A stretch of 64,000 nt of DNA. Origin: Aplectana chamaeleonis. Lineage: Eukaryota; Nematoda; Chromadorea; Rhabditida; Cosmocercidae. The number at the start of each line of letters is the position of its first letter. Positions within the stretch are counted from its first letter, which is position 1. The DNA is taken from the NCBI GenBank assembly GCA_029168955.1, contig JAPDOI010000957.1, positions 124,001 through 188,000 of the forward strand, read 5' to 3'. Both the position numbers and the translations under genes were made by a program. The notes under the pieces were generated by a model that did not search any database, was not told the DNA's origin, and saw only the letters and a list, made by a program, of their open reading frames with translations. Of this stretch, positions 55,495 to 64,000 are shown one piece after another.

Positions 55495-56689
55495 AGAAAC
55501 GATCTTCTTCTTCTTCTGCAGCCTCAAAGTGTTTTGCCATAGGTTGAGGAACTGGGCGGCCTTCACACGATTCGTCCAAAGGTCCATTGTTTTAGAGGTA
55601 GGTCTCTTGGGGCACATGAACAAGTGCGCCGTGTCGTGTCCGGGAGCACCACAGTCCGGGCATGCGTCTGGTCGGCTGCCGTCGATCTTATTGACGTAAG
55701 ACATGAGCAGAATAGAGTGACCACAGCGCAGCGAGGCAAGAGCACATCTGGCTCGCCTGCCGAGTTGAGACTCTGACTCGCTAACCCGGGGCGGCACTGC
55801 TCCTAAGAAAGGGTTCACAGCCGCCTTCTCCAGATATCCTCGAACAAACTGGGTGTGCTCCTCACGCAGAAGACGAAGCCTTTCCATGTTGGAGTCGGCC
55901 CATCTCTGTACATCAACTTTACGAGGAGCATCTGCGAACGGCGTCCTAATCAACCTCTCTCTAATGAGCTTCATAATTCTTTTTGTCGGATTATTCGGCT
56001 GTCTCAGCACATTAATATACATCTGCTGTGCCTGGAGTTCACAATGCTCCTTGACTGGCAATACCCTCGATGCCCGAGCAACTCGCAGGGAGGAGCTTGG
56101 CAGTCCGGTGCCTAAGTTGTGGCGTGTTTTGATAAGAGGTGAACGGGTGGCCGTGTGGTGCTCCGGCTCCAGCCCGGGCACCTGTGATGGCCATCAGCGT
56201 ATCGATTACCAGGTGTTCAGGCTGGGGCCGGATGACCACAAGGCCACCCGTTCACATCTTATCAAAACAGCCGCAACGCAGGTACCGGACTGCCAAGCTC
56301 CTCCCTGCGAGTTGCTCGGGCATCGAGGGTATGCAGGCCTCCGCGTGAAAACGTTCTATAGGGGAGCTCTTTGCACAACCGGTAACAATTCTAAGCGCAG
56401 CATTCTGTACACGCTGCAGCTTATTCCAGGAGCTGTCTGACACCAGGTGCTGCCAAACTGGTGCCGCATATTCCAGAGCCGGCTGAAGTATTGCTCTGTA
56501 GGTTCTCAATATAGTCTCTCGGCTGCTTCCCCATGATGTTCCTCCAAAAACTATCAGAACATTAGGCTTTGCCTTGACGACTGTCTGTTTCTGTTCAGCG
56601 TTTTTTGTGGAACTTCAGTGACGGATCGAGAATAAGACCAAACAGCTTGGGAATCTTACTGCTGGCAAACGGTTACCATCCCATCTGAC
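55495..56689 (-). pseudogene. Family J C-terminal fragment
   Basis: From 56509 to 56334 the minus strand reads LQPALEYAAPVWQHLVSD and LQRVQNAALRIVTGCAKSSP, the RT thumb. The frame is then interrupted by a MITE (56064-56329) and resumes at about 56060 with HCELQAQQMYINVLRQPNNP, RRARCALASLRCGHS, and the CCHC-type finger CPDCGAPGHDTAHLFMC, then MDLWTN. The 3' tail is (GAA)n-like (55510-55525). The RT core and endonuclease are missing. Confidence 0.85.
56064..56329. repeat. MITE with TA duplication inside family J
   Basis: CCCTCGATGCCCGAGCAACT faces AGTTGCTCGGGCATCGAGGG, and arms of about 90 bp continue to GGGTGGCC / GGCCACCC. TA flanks both ends (56062-56063, 56330-56331). The retrotransposon reading resumes on both sides. 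Confidence 0.9.
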
Positions 56690-58186
56690 GTCTTCTTCTT
56701 CTGCAGCCACAGAGAGGCAGGGTCAAGCTCACGGTGGTCCGCGGAGCACCGTGGGACATAGGGGGGGGTCGTTATTTTTTTTGACCCATCTAAAATAATG
56801 TCTGTATCGCTGAAAAATTGAATCTTGAGGTAAAATTATTTGGGGCCATGACTATTTACCATGGAATGGTCAACACTATTGATGGAACAAGAGCAGTTTT
56901 CAAATAAAAAATTGAATAAACCATCAAGCGTGTACTAGCTCAACATTATCTCGACTACAACATTCGGAGTAGACATTGTTTCGGGGTTTTCTAGCTAAAT
57001 TCGATAGAAGTGAAGACTGTTTTATCCCTTAGGAACTCGATGGGTCACGACTGCAAACTTTGTGCAGAACTGGCAATGGTAGCGTAGGTTTCGCACGATG
57101 GCATCGCATCCTGTATAGCGCAGTACTTTTGAAGTAAGGCGATTAAGTTCGTAATCGAATCTAGGCGTACTGCGATCTGTATCTTGTTCGCGTCGTCTGT
57201 ATATTTGGGCCAACCACTGGTATTGAACTTGGCGTTTGTAGGTTTATAGATTTCGAAGTTTTCGAAACTCGTTATTTCACATTGTATCATCCATCTCCAG
57301 CAGTATGTGACGACCCAAAGGATAGGGAAAGTCCTTCTGCTTCCTGCATTAGTCTCGTCTTCTGAGAATATGTACCTTCGAATCTGATTGGCATTGCTGG
57401 AGTAGAACTCAGTGATGTGGGTGCGAACCAGAGCAACAGATGTCCCTTCGTTACACATTTTACCCAAGGCTTGATGGCTAAGAGCATCCAGGGCAAAGGT
57501 AATGTATTCGGTGTAACGATAAGCGTTGCCTTGGTCTCTGATGGAGTGTGACTCCTCATCTCTGTTTTTCTGGCTTTATGTATCGGGACTCCGAAACTGA
57601 GAGCGTTTCATGACTTTGCGATGTCGGTCCACTAAGGCCCTTAAATGTCTTAGCGTCATACCACAGCAGGTATTCAGAAATTGGGCCTTCAAAAGAGGGT
57701 TAGTACTGATTGAGAAACTCTGTGCTCACACATTCGTATCTTAAGCTCAAGGAATTCTTCATTTTCAAAACGTTATTGTCTCTCAATAATCTTTGTGCAA
57801 CATTCGCCATTTTGCCGCCCTCGTCTCCCATTATGTGGTCGAAGCAGCCCGCGCCAGCGAGACACATATTATACTATGAGACCTTCTTCTTATTGTAGTT
57901 CCTCTGAAAATAATGTCAGTTGGAATAGTGTGTGGCTCACGTGGTGAGGAATTGGAAACGTGCGCCCGTCCACGCAGCAGCCACAGCTCTTGCTTTGATA
58001 CTTTCAGTTGTATCTCCGTTCGCCAAGGCTTTTAGGCTCCCTATCAGAACAGGTAGTTGCTTAGGATCTTTGCTAGCGCTTGCTGCATGCTGGCCGACCA
58101 TCGGACCTGATGTAGCACCCCCATTTTGAGGTACGAAAAGTTCATTTGTTCCTGAGCGAGCCGATACGCGTAGTTGTTCAGAGCAG

Positions 58187-58347
58187 TTAAGGTGCGTCCG
58201 AATGAAAATGGCGGCCCATGCGGCCGGCGTGCTTGGCAGGCGGCCGTCGCGTTCGCCGCTCTCGGACGAGCATGCGAAAAGTCCCCACCGCCATCGACTA
58301 CGAAACGCCGGCCGCGTGGGCCGCCATTCTCATTCGGGCACACTTTA
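58187..58347. repeat. Harbinger-like MITE nested in hAT, TTA-flanked
   Basis: AGGTGCGTCCGAATGAAAAT faces ATTCTCATTCGGGCACACT, and GGCGGCCCATGCGGCCGGCG continues the arms to about 43 bp. TTA flanks both ends (58187-58189, 58345-58347). Confidence 0.85.
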
Positions 58348-58360
58348 CGACGGAATTCAG

Positions 58361-58512
58361 TGTAACGTCGGCATGGATCCGGAAGAGACTTTGTGTTCAC
58401 TGTTGCAGGTTGGCGCAAACTCGGTGCCTTATGCTATAACATAGGCGCACCGAGCTTGCGCCAACCTCCAATAGGGAACGCAAAGTCTCTTCCGGATCCA
58501 CGCCGATGTTAT
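58361..58512. repeat. Palindromic element with GCGCAAACTCGGTGC core
   Basis: TAACGTCGGCATGGATCCGG faces CCGGATCCACGCCGATGTTA, and AGAGACTTTG / CAAAGTCTCT and GTTGGCGCAAACTCGGTGCC continue, about 67 bp per arm. The core recurs at 21895-22265. Confidence 0.85.
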
Positions 58513-58579
58513 GTGCTGCGTAGACGCTGAGAAAAAAATTTAAAACAAAACATATTCAGATATCTAAAATTTCTTTTAA

Positions 58580-59260
58580 TCATATTGGGTTCGCACCTGC
58601 TCTCATATTTCCATAGAGTGTTGTCTCGTCATCTTCTACGCGCTGAAGTCTTGCATGAGTGCCGTTTATGTGCCCTGTCATCACAGATGCACCGTCGGCA
58701 GACAGGGCCATCACCTTATTTGTGGCAAACGCGAAGGGCTTGTGAGAAAGACCATTCTGCATGTCTGCCCATGAATCCTCCTCAATTAGAAAATTCTTGA
58801 ATGCGTCGACGATGTCTTCGGACTTTCGCTTTCTATTTCTACTAAAGAGAAGTGGAAAGTTACGGGTGTGTAGGAGGGTGAGATGAACCTTGTCGGAAAC
58901 ACAATCCATTTGCGATCGGTGTCGGTAATGCCGTCGGTCAGCAAAGAAAAGGGGAGGTGGTTTCCCATTGAATACTTGAGCAAATCAAACTTCCTGTGCT
59001 GTGCAAATTCTTGACCATACGCTTGGCATATGTGGCATCGTAATGCGATTAAGCAGGCGTCGCATCAGACTTCATTGTCATCACAATAAAAGAGAATTGT
59101 TTAGCGAACGGTAGAGCTTCCTTGGCAGCGATGCCAAATCCGAGGTAGGATCGAAAGCTTGGAATGAAGTCATCGTCCGTGCTAAGAAGATTTGCAGCAT
59201 TCTGTGATAAAACATGAGATTGACACGGTTTTCTGCGCGAACACCTCCTCACTCCTCGTG
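58580..59260 (-). pseudogene. hAT transposase fragments (ZNF862/DUF4371-like)
   Basis: The minus strand reads, in shifting frames from 59252 to 58580, FIPSFRSYLGFGIAAKEALP, then LPFSLLTDGITDTD (first catalytic Asp region), then KSEDIVDAFKNFLIEEDSWA and VMALSADGASVMTGHINGTH (the DGASVM-G motif of hAT proteins with the second Asp). Reading frames change at least twice. The upstream frame 59815-59378 is open but shows no recognised zinc-finger. The dimerisation C-terminus was not identified with confidence. Confidence 0.7.
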
Positions 59261-60355
59261 AAAGTTATCTGGAGCTTCCAGAATTTTCGGCATTGCAAGT
59301 TCTATCTCGTCTATCTCTGTTAGGCCCTACAAAGTTGTCGGAAATTTCAGCAACTGAGCTCTCATTATGTGATGTCCTCATACTGTTCCCACTCCATTTT
59401 TTGCACCCTTTGCAAGGTCTGCAAATATTTTCTGCATCAGGTCGAAGCTCTTCATCCGTATTCTGGGGCAGAACGTGACCAAAAATTTGGAGTCGGTAGC
59501 GAAACTAAAACTGTAGCTGAACCATCTAGAGCTTTGCTCTGTTTGGTTCACATAACACCCCAAACCTTTGAGTGCTGAAGCTCTCGGAGAATGAAAAATA
59601 TGCCGAAAAATAACACACGAATGCTCCGAAACTTTAGGAAGATAGCACACAACATCCTCATCATCATTCGAATCCTTAGCACTCGAAGATTCGAAACAAG
59701 TACAAAATCGTGTAAGCCGAAAGGAGCGAGTCTGGAAATGGCCGAATGTCAGTTTCAAAAAAAAAAAGTTCTCGGAACGAGGGTACCAATCGACTGGAAA
59801 TGTTCCAAAAATCATTTCTAGATAGGTGAAAAATTAACTTTTTTCAAAAACTGATCTTCCCTTACCCCCCCTCCGGACATTGAAAAAATCGGCCCAAAAA
59901 TCGAAAAAGGGTCCTCTAGTTACATGACCTAGTAAAAAAGTGGAAACTCTAGACAGATGTTAGAAAATGTTAACTTCAGGAGATAAGCTCATGAAATCGA
60001 TTTTGAGCCGAGTTATGGCCGATCAAAGGTGCGGTGGTCCCACGGTGGTCCAAAAGCCCCACCGGACCACCGTGGCCAAAAACGGAGGGCGAAAATTTTT
60101 CCGGTTTCTGATATGCTTTTCAGTTTTTCATTTGGCTGAATTTTTTGAATATCGGCAGCGCATGGAACGCTAATCATCCACTTTCGAATGATGAGGCCCC
60201 AAAAATTGAAAAAAACCTCGAAAAGGAAACGCATCAGTAAAGTCTACCAATTTTTTCACCCTTCCTAGAGGGTCGTTTTTTAGCCGAAAAAGTGTCCCTC
60301 TCAGGGGGGGGGTCGTTGTTCAGGACGACCCGGACCACCGATGTGCCTGACTCTG

Positions 60356-63170
60356 CAGAGAGGGTCCTGCCATAGATTGAGGAACTGAGCCACAAGCGTC
60401 GGATTCGTCCACAGATCTACTGTCGTTGACGATGTCGGTCTCATCGGGCAGTTGAAAAGGTGTGCAGTAGTATGCCCTTTATTACCACAATCCGGGCACT
60501 CGTCAGGTCTGCTGCTATCGATCTTATGTAAATGAGACATAAGCATGGGGGAGTGCCCGCAGCGCAACGAGGCAAGGGTGCACCTGGCACGCCTGCCGAG
60601 TTCCATCTCGGTTTCGCTGACCTCAGGCGGCACGACTCCGAGAATGGGGTTTACGGCGGCCTTGCATGAGTGATCCTTGACGAATTAGGTATGCTCAGCA
60701 CGTAAGAGACGGAGGCGTTCTTGCTGTGCGTTGGTCCATCTCTGTATATTGATTTTCGTGGGAGCATCAGCAAACGGCTTTCTTATACCTCTCTCTCTCA
60801 CGGGGTCTAATACTCTTCGCGACGGATGATTTGGCTGCTTCAGAATGTTTATGTACAGCTGTTGTGCGTGGAGTTGGCAATGGTCCTTAACTGGCAGGAT
60901 GCGAGCTTCGGCGTGTAGGTGCTCTACTGGAGAGCTTTTAGAACAGCCTGCTGCGATTCGCAGTGTCAATTTTGGTTGCGCTGCAGCTTGGACCAGGATG
61001 TGTCCGACACGATATGCTGCCAGACTGGTGCAGCATACATACATAGCACGTAGGACGTCAAGTCTTGTTTTCACTGCAGCTTGCTTCTGCTCAGTGTTCT
61101 TACGAAACTTCAACGAAGGATCCAACACGAGTCCGAGTAGCTTAGGGAAACGGGCGGCCGGCAAGCGAGTTTCGTCCCATGTCACCATGGGATGAGCTCT
61201 GTGCTCCGCAGGATCAGTGGAAAAGACGGTGACGGATGATTTAGCAGCAGAGACCATGAGCCTTTTGCTATCGAGGAAACATTTCAACTCGATCAAGTAG
61301 TCATTAATCTCACTGGCCGCTACATTTATGTCGCGATCCCGGCATAGTATAGTAATATCATCCGCATATGCAACGACCTTGATGCCTTGGGATGGAACGG
61401 GTAGATCTTCCATATACAGACTAAAAAGAGCAGGCGATAGAACTCCTCCTTGAGGTACGCCGGCGGCAATTGGGATGCTATTGGAGACGTGCCCTTGAAA
61501 TAGCACATTTGCCCGACGTCCTTCGGTGAATGCGGTTATCCACCGCTTCTGCCAGGGCGGAATGGTAGACCTTAATAGGCTCTCCGACAAAATGCCCAAG
61601 TTTACAGTGTCAAAAGCCTTCGTTAGGTCGAGGGCTACACCTACGGTTCGCTGAGGTTTAATGGCATTAAAGCCGTCCAAAACATAGCTCACAATTTCCA
61701 GCAGAGCCGTAGTGGTGGAATGTAGTTTACGGAAGCCATGTTGATGCTTTTGTATGCTGTTATATTCGGCGAGCTCCTCCTCAACCAATTATCCGCAGCT
61801 TTGAGAATAGGTGAGAGAAGACTGATTGGCCTGTAACTTTTTTGCCGTGGATGGTGAGTTACCCGGCTTCGGCAATGGGATGACGCGTGCTACTTTCCAA
61901 TCTTGAGGTGATGTACAGGTCAAAACGATGTATTAATGACGTCAGCGAGCAGGGGTAGTAGTTCACTTGGCAGTCTCTTTAGAACCGCTGGGCTCAAACC
62001 ATCTGGCCCTACTGCCTTCGAGTTATTCATTTCCTTGGTTACCTTCTCGACCTGAGCGGGCGTGACTGCATCATCTTCAGCCATGAGTGGCAATTTACAG
62101 AGTTCCCGAACAGTTATTCTATTCTGCTTCTCTCTTTTTGTTCTAGTTATGAAAAAATGCTTCCCAAGAGCATTTGCGGCCTCTTTCCATGACTTGAAGA
62201 CTCCGCCGTCGAATTCAATCGTGGAATTGTTGGCGGAGGCGTACTTTCCGGAGATCCTTTTCAAGGCTTTCCACGTTGCTGCAGCATCACTCCTGAAGTT
62301 CATCTTCTCAGCGAACTTTTCCCAAGATTCTTTCTTGTGCCTGTCAAGGTCCATCTTGATCTCATTATCCAGCTCGGCAATGTCTGGGTCAAGATGATCA
62401 GCAGCTCTCTTTGCTCCCCTTGTCCTTATCTTCTGCAGTGTCTCCCTGGTGACATTGGGAAAGAAGGTCTTGACACGACCTTCAGGGATAGCAGCTTTCA
62501 TCGCCTTCCGGATGGCATCAGAGAGGTGGGGCTCCTTCAGGTGTACATTGCCATTCCACGGATATTCGGCCGCTTGGCGGAGTGCAACCTCCCTGAACAG
62601 GCTCCAGTCTTCAAGGCCTAAATTGATATAAGAACGCTGAAGAACACCTGTATAGGGAGCAAGAGAGTTAGAGAGATCGATATTGACAACGACCGGAATG
62701 TGATCACTGGAAAGAGTTGTGGATGTAGACCAAGAGCAGGCATTAGAGAGATTAGAAGAGACAAGGGAGATGTCTGGGCTGGAAGATCGACCGAAGGCAG
62801 GGAGACGAGTGGGCTGGTCATCGTTTAGGATAACCAGATCGCACTCCTCCGCCCATCCTTCGACGTCATTTCCTCTAGCATTAGAGTCGAGCGACGAGCA
62901 GAACGTGTGAGCATTGAAGTCCCCCGCAAGGACAATTGAGGGAGATAGAGAGCAGGCATCCAGCTGGTTGAGTAGAGGGATAGGGTTGTAGGTTGGTGGA
63001 CAGGATGTAGAGGGGGAATGTATATATTAAAAAGAGAAAGTGGTGTTTTTAGAGGTAGATGGATGAGGATGTACTCAAGAGTGCCATCCACTGGAGTGTT
63101 TGGAATTATGTGAGAGGGAAGGGAGGACAGAACAAAAGTAGAGACTCCGCCTCCTTGAGATATATACTTA
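60356..63170 (-). pseudogene. Family J retrotransposon, nearly complete copy
   Basis: From 63170 the minus strand encodes an APE endonuclease (GGGVSTFVLSSLPSHIIPNT, IYIPP, a frameshift near 63000, then VLAGDFNAHTFC and TLSSDHIPVVVNIDLS), a linker, and the RT: KAVGPDGLSPAVLKRLPSEL, then after frameshifts near 61915 and 61800 HQHGFRKLHSTTTALLE, LDLTKAFDTVN, GVPQGGVLSPALFSLYMED, YADDITILCRDRDI. An internal deletion removes part of the thumb. A TAA at 60685 precedes the C-terminal finger CPDCGNKGHTTAHLFNC and DLWTNPTLVAQFL. The 3' tail was cut off by the hAT insertion and lies at 56690-56717. It is the best reference for the family here; the clade is Jockey- or CR1-like but not assigned. Confidence 0.85.
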
Positions 63171-63360
63171 TTACAAAGGCAAGCCTATGTAGTCTAACAC
63201 AATGTTCAATCACAATGTTTAAAACGACCGCGAAATACGATTGAACCATAGGAAGTTGAAAGCATGGAAACTAGAAAAGAACAACATAGCGGAACAGAAA
63301 AGAAAAGCGTATTGCTGCAAAAATCAACCTAAAGAAAGGAATCAAAAGCTATCCAGCCAG

Positions 63361-64000
63361 TCAGGAAGGGCTACTTGTACGATCAGCCAGCTCAAATTTT
63401 TCTCGAATGAAATTTTTGAATGACGTAAAGTTGGAAGGAATGGAATGAATTCTACCAAGGCTCTCAAAAATGGGTAGTGTTCTGTTGTTGAAAAAGTGAC
63501 GCCTGCAGCTGAGGTTAGATGTGTAACGGTGGAGTTTGATGGGGCCACCCCCAGTGGTTGACTCTCTCGTTGTCACAAGGTCCTCAGGTTTAAGACCGAA
63601 ATCTACGCCAAACAGGATCTTGTGGAGAAGAAGTAAGTCATTCTCTACTCTCCTGAGGGATAACGGTTTCAAATGAAATAGCTCATTTCTCTGCAGGGAA
63701 TCGGGTATGCGGCCATGAACGAAACCATGCATCCTAATAGACAATGTCCTTGTGAAGTTGCTTTGGACTTTCTCCAAACAGTTGATGCCCTTCACTTTGT
63801 AGGGATTAAACACCGGCGTGCCATATTCAAGAATTGGCCTCAAGTAGGTGGTGTAGGCTCTTATAAGCACAGATGGATTACGTGTTGCCAAAGCTCTAAA
63901 TATCTTATTTACTGCAACAGTAGCCTTCCTCGACGTGATCTCACAATGCGCTTCGAAGCTAAGACTCCCGGTGATGACGAAACCAAGATCAGTTATCTGA
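63361..64000 (-). pseudogene. CR1-type RT C-terminal part, cut by the window edge
   Basis: The minus-strand frame is open from 64000 to the stop at 63361-63363. It reads DLGFVITGSLSFEAHCEITS, then VLIRAYTTYLRPILEYGTPV, FNPYKVKGINCLEKVQ and, near the end, LHRYTSNLSCRRHFFNNRTL, the usual C-terminus of CR1-clade reverse transcriptases. The catalytic part must lie beyond 64000. It is not broken within the window. Its 3' UTR is short (63180-63360). It resembles the missing 3' part of the CR1 at 5473-10990 but is a different copy. Confidence 0.8.

Larger units (their letters stand above)
56718..60355 (-). mobile_element. hAT-type DNA transposon, 3638 bp
   Basis: The left end CAGGGTCAAGCTCACGGTGG and the inverse of the right end, CAGAGTCAGGCACATCGGTG, are similar terminal repeats of hAT type. 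An exact 8-bp duplication, CAGAGAGG, flanks it (56710-56717 and 60356-60363). It lies in the 3' end of a family J retrotransposon: the last bases of that element (CTTCTTCTTCTGCAGCCA) are left of it and the rest is right. A broken transposase is on the minus strand. Two smaller palindromic elements (58187-58347 and 58361-58512) are nested within. A frame at 57467-57045 (minus) is unrecognised and may be the transposase C-terminus. Confidence 0.9.

Overview
The window looks like repeat-rich nuclear DNA of a nematode, most likely a clade V (strongylid or hookworm-like) worm. The reasons are a Tc3-like and a Tc5-like transposon, an RTE-type retrotransposon, short introns with TTTCAG-type acceptors, and two exons that resemble a nematode nuclear-receptor ligand-binding domain. 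There are no bacterial-style operons, rRNA genes or CRISPR arrays. The species is not determined. Nearly everything recognisable is mobile DNA in nested layers, with a few host-gene exons between.

Left third (1-20 kb): MITEs and foldback elements (147-4257). Then a CR1-type non-LTR retrotransposon on the minus strand, in pieces from 10990 down to 5473. Its endonuclease was split by a nearly intact Tc3-like DNA transposon (6698-8302, TA duplication, DD34E transposase with one intron). A (TA)n tract and nested palindromes follow (11119-12965). Next is a Tc5-like element (13722-16398, TGA duplication, long inverted repeats, broken transposase) that carries about 1 kb of foreign DNA in one repeat arm. 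Nested MITEs fill 18182-19545.

Middle third (20-44 kb): three small multi-exon gene models with consistent splice phases but no recognised product (21236-21730, 24870-25255, 29397-29824). Around them are several MITEs, minisatellites with 22-, 23-, 45- and about 150-bp periods, a 126-bp near-perfect palindrome (35708-35833), and a decayed non-LTR retrotransposon here called family J (36345-38130). The stretch 32070-35460 is unassigned. Two short segments (12296-12317 and 41248-41269) each match 20 of the 22 bases of the nematode spliced leader SL1 and are both followed by a GTAC donor-like sequence.

Right third (44-64 kb): two 495-bp MITEs; an RTE retrotransposon (45326-48590) with stops and frameshifts; 42-bp and 65-bp satellite arrays; a 1.2-kb inverted-repeat structure (52085-53320); the two nuclear-receptor exons (54089-54571, minus); several family J copies; a hAT-type transposon (56718-60355, 8-bp duplication CAGAGAGG) inserted in the 3' end of the longest family J copy (60356-63170); and the 3' end of a CR1 element running off the window at 64000. 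I see no dedicated new defence or metabolic system. The most unusual signals are the SL1-like pair, the deep transposon nesting and the related 42-bp satellite clusters.
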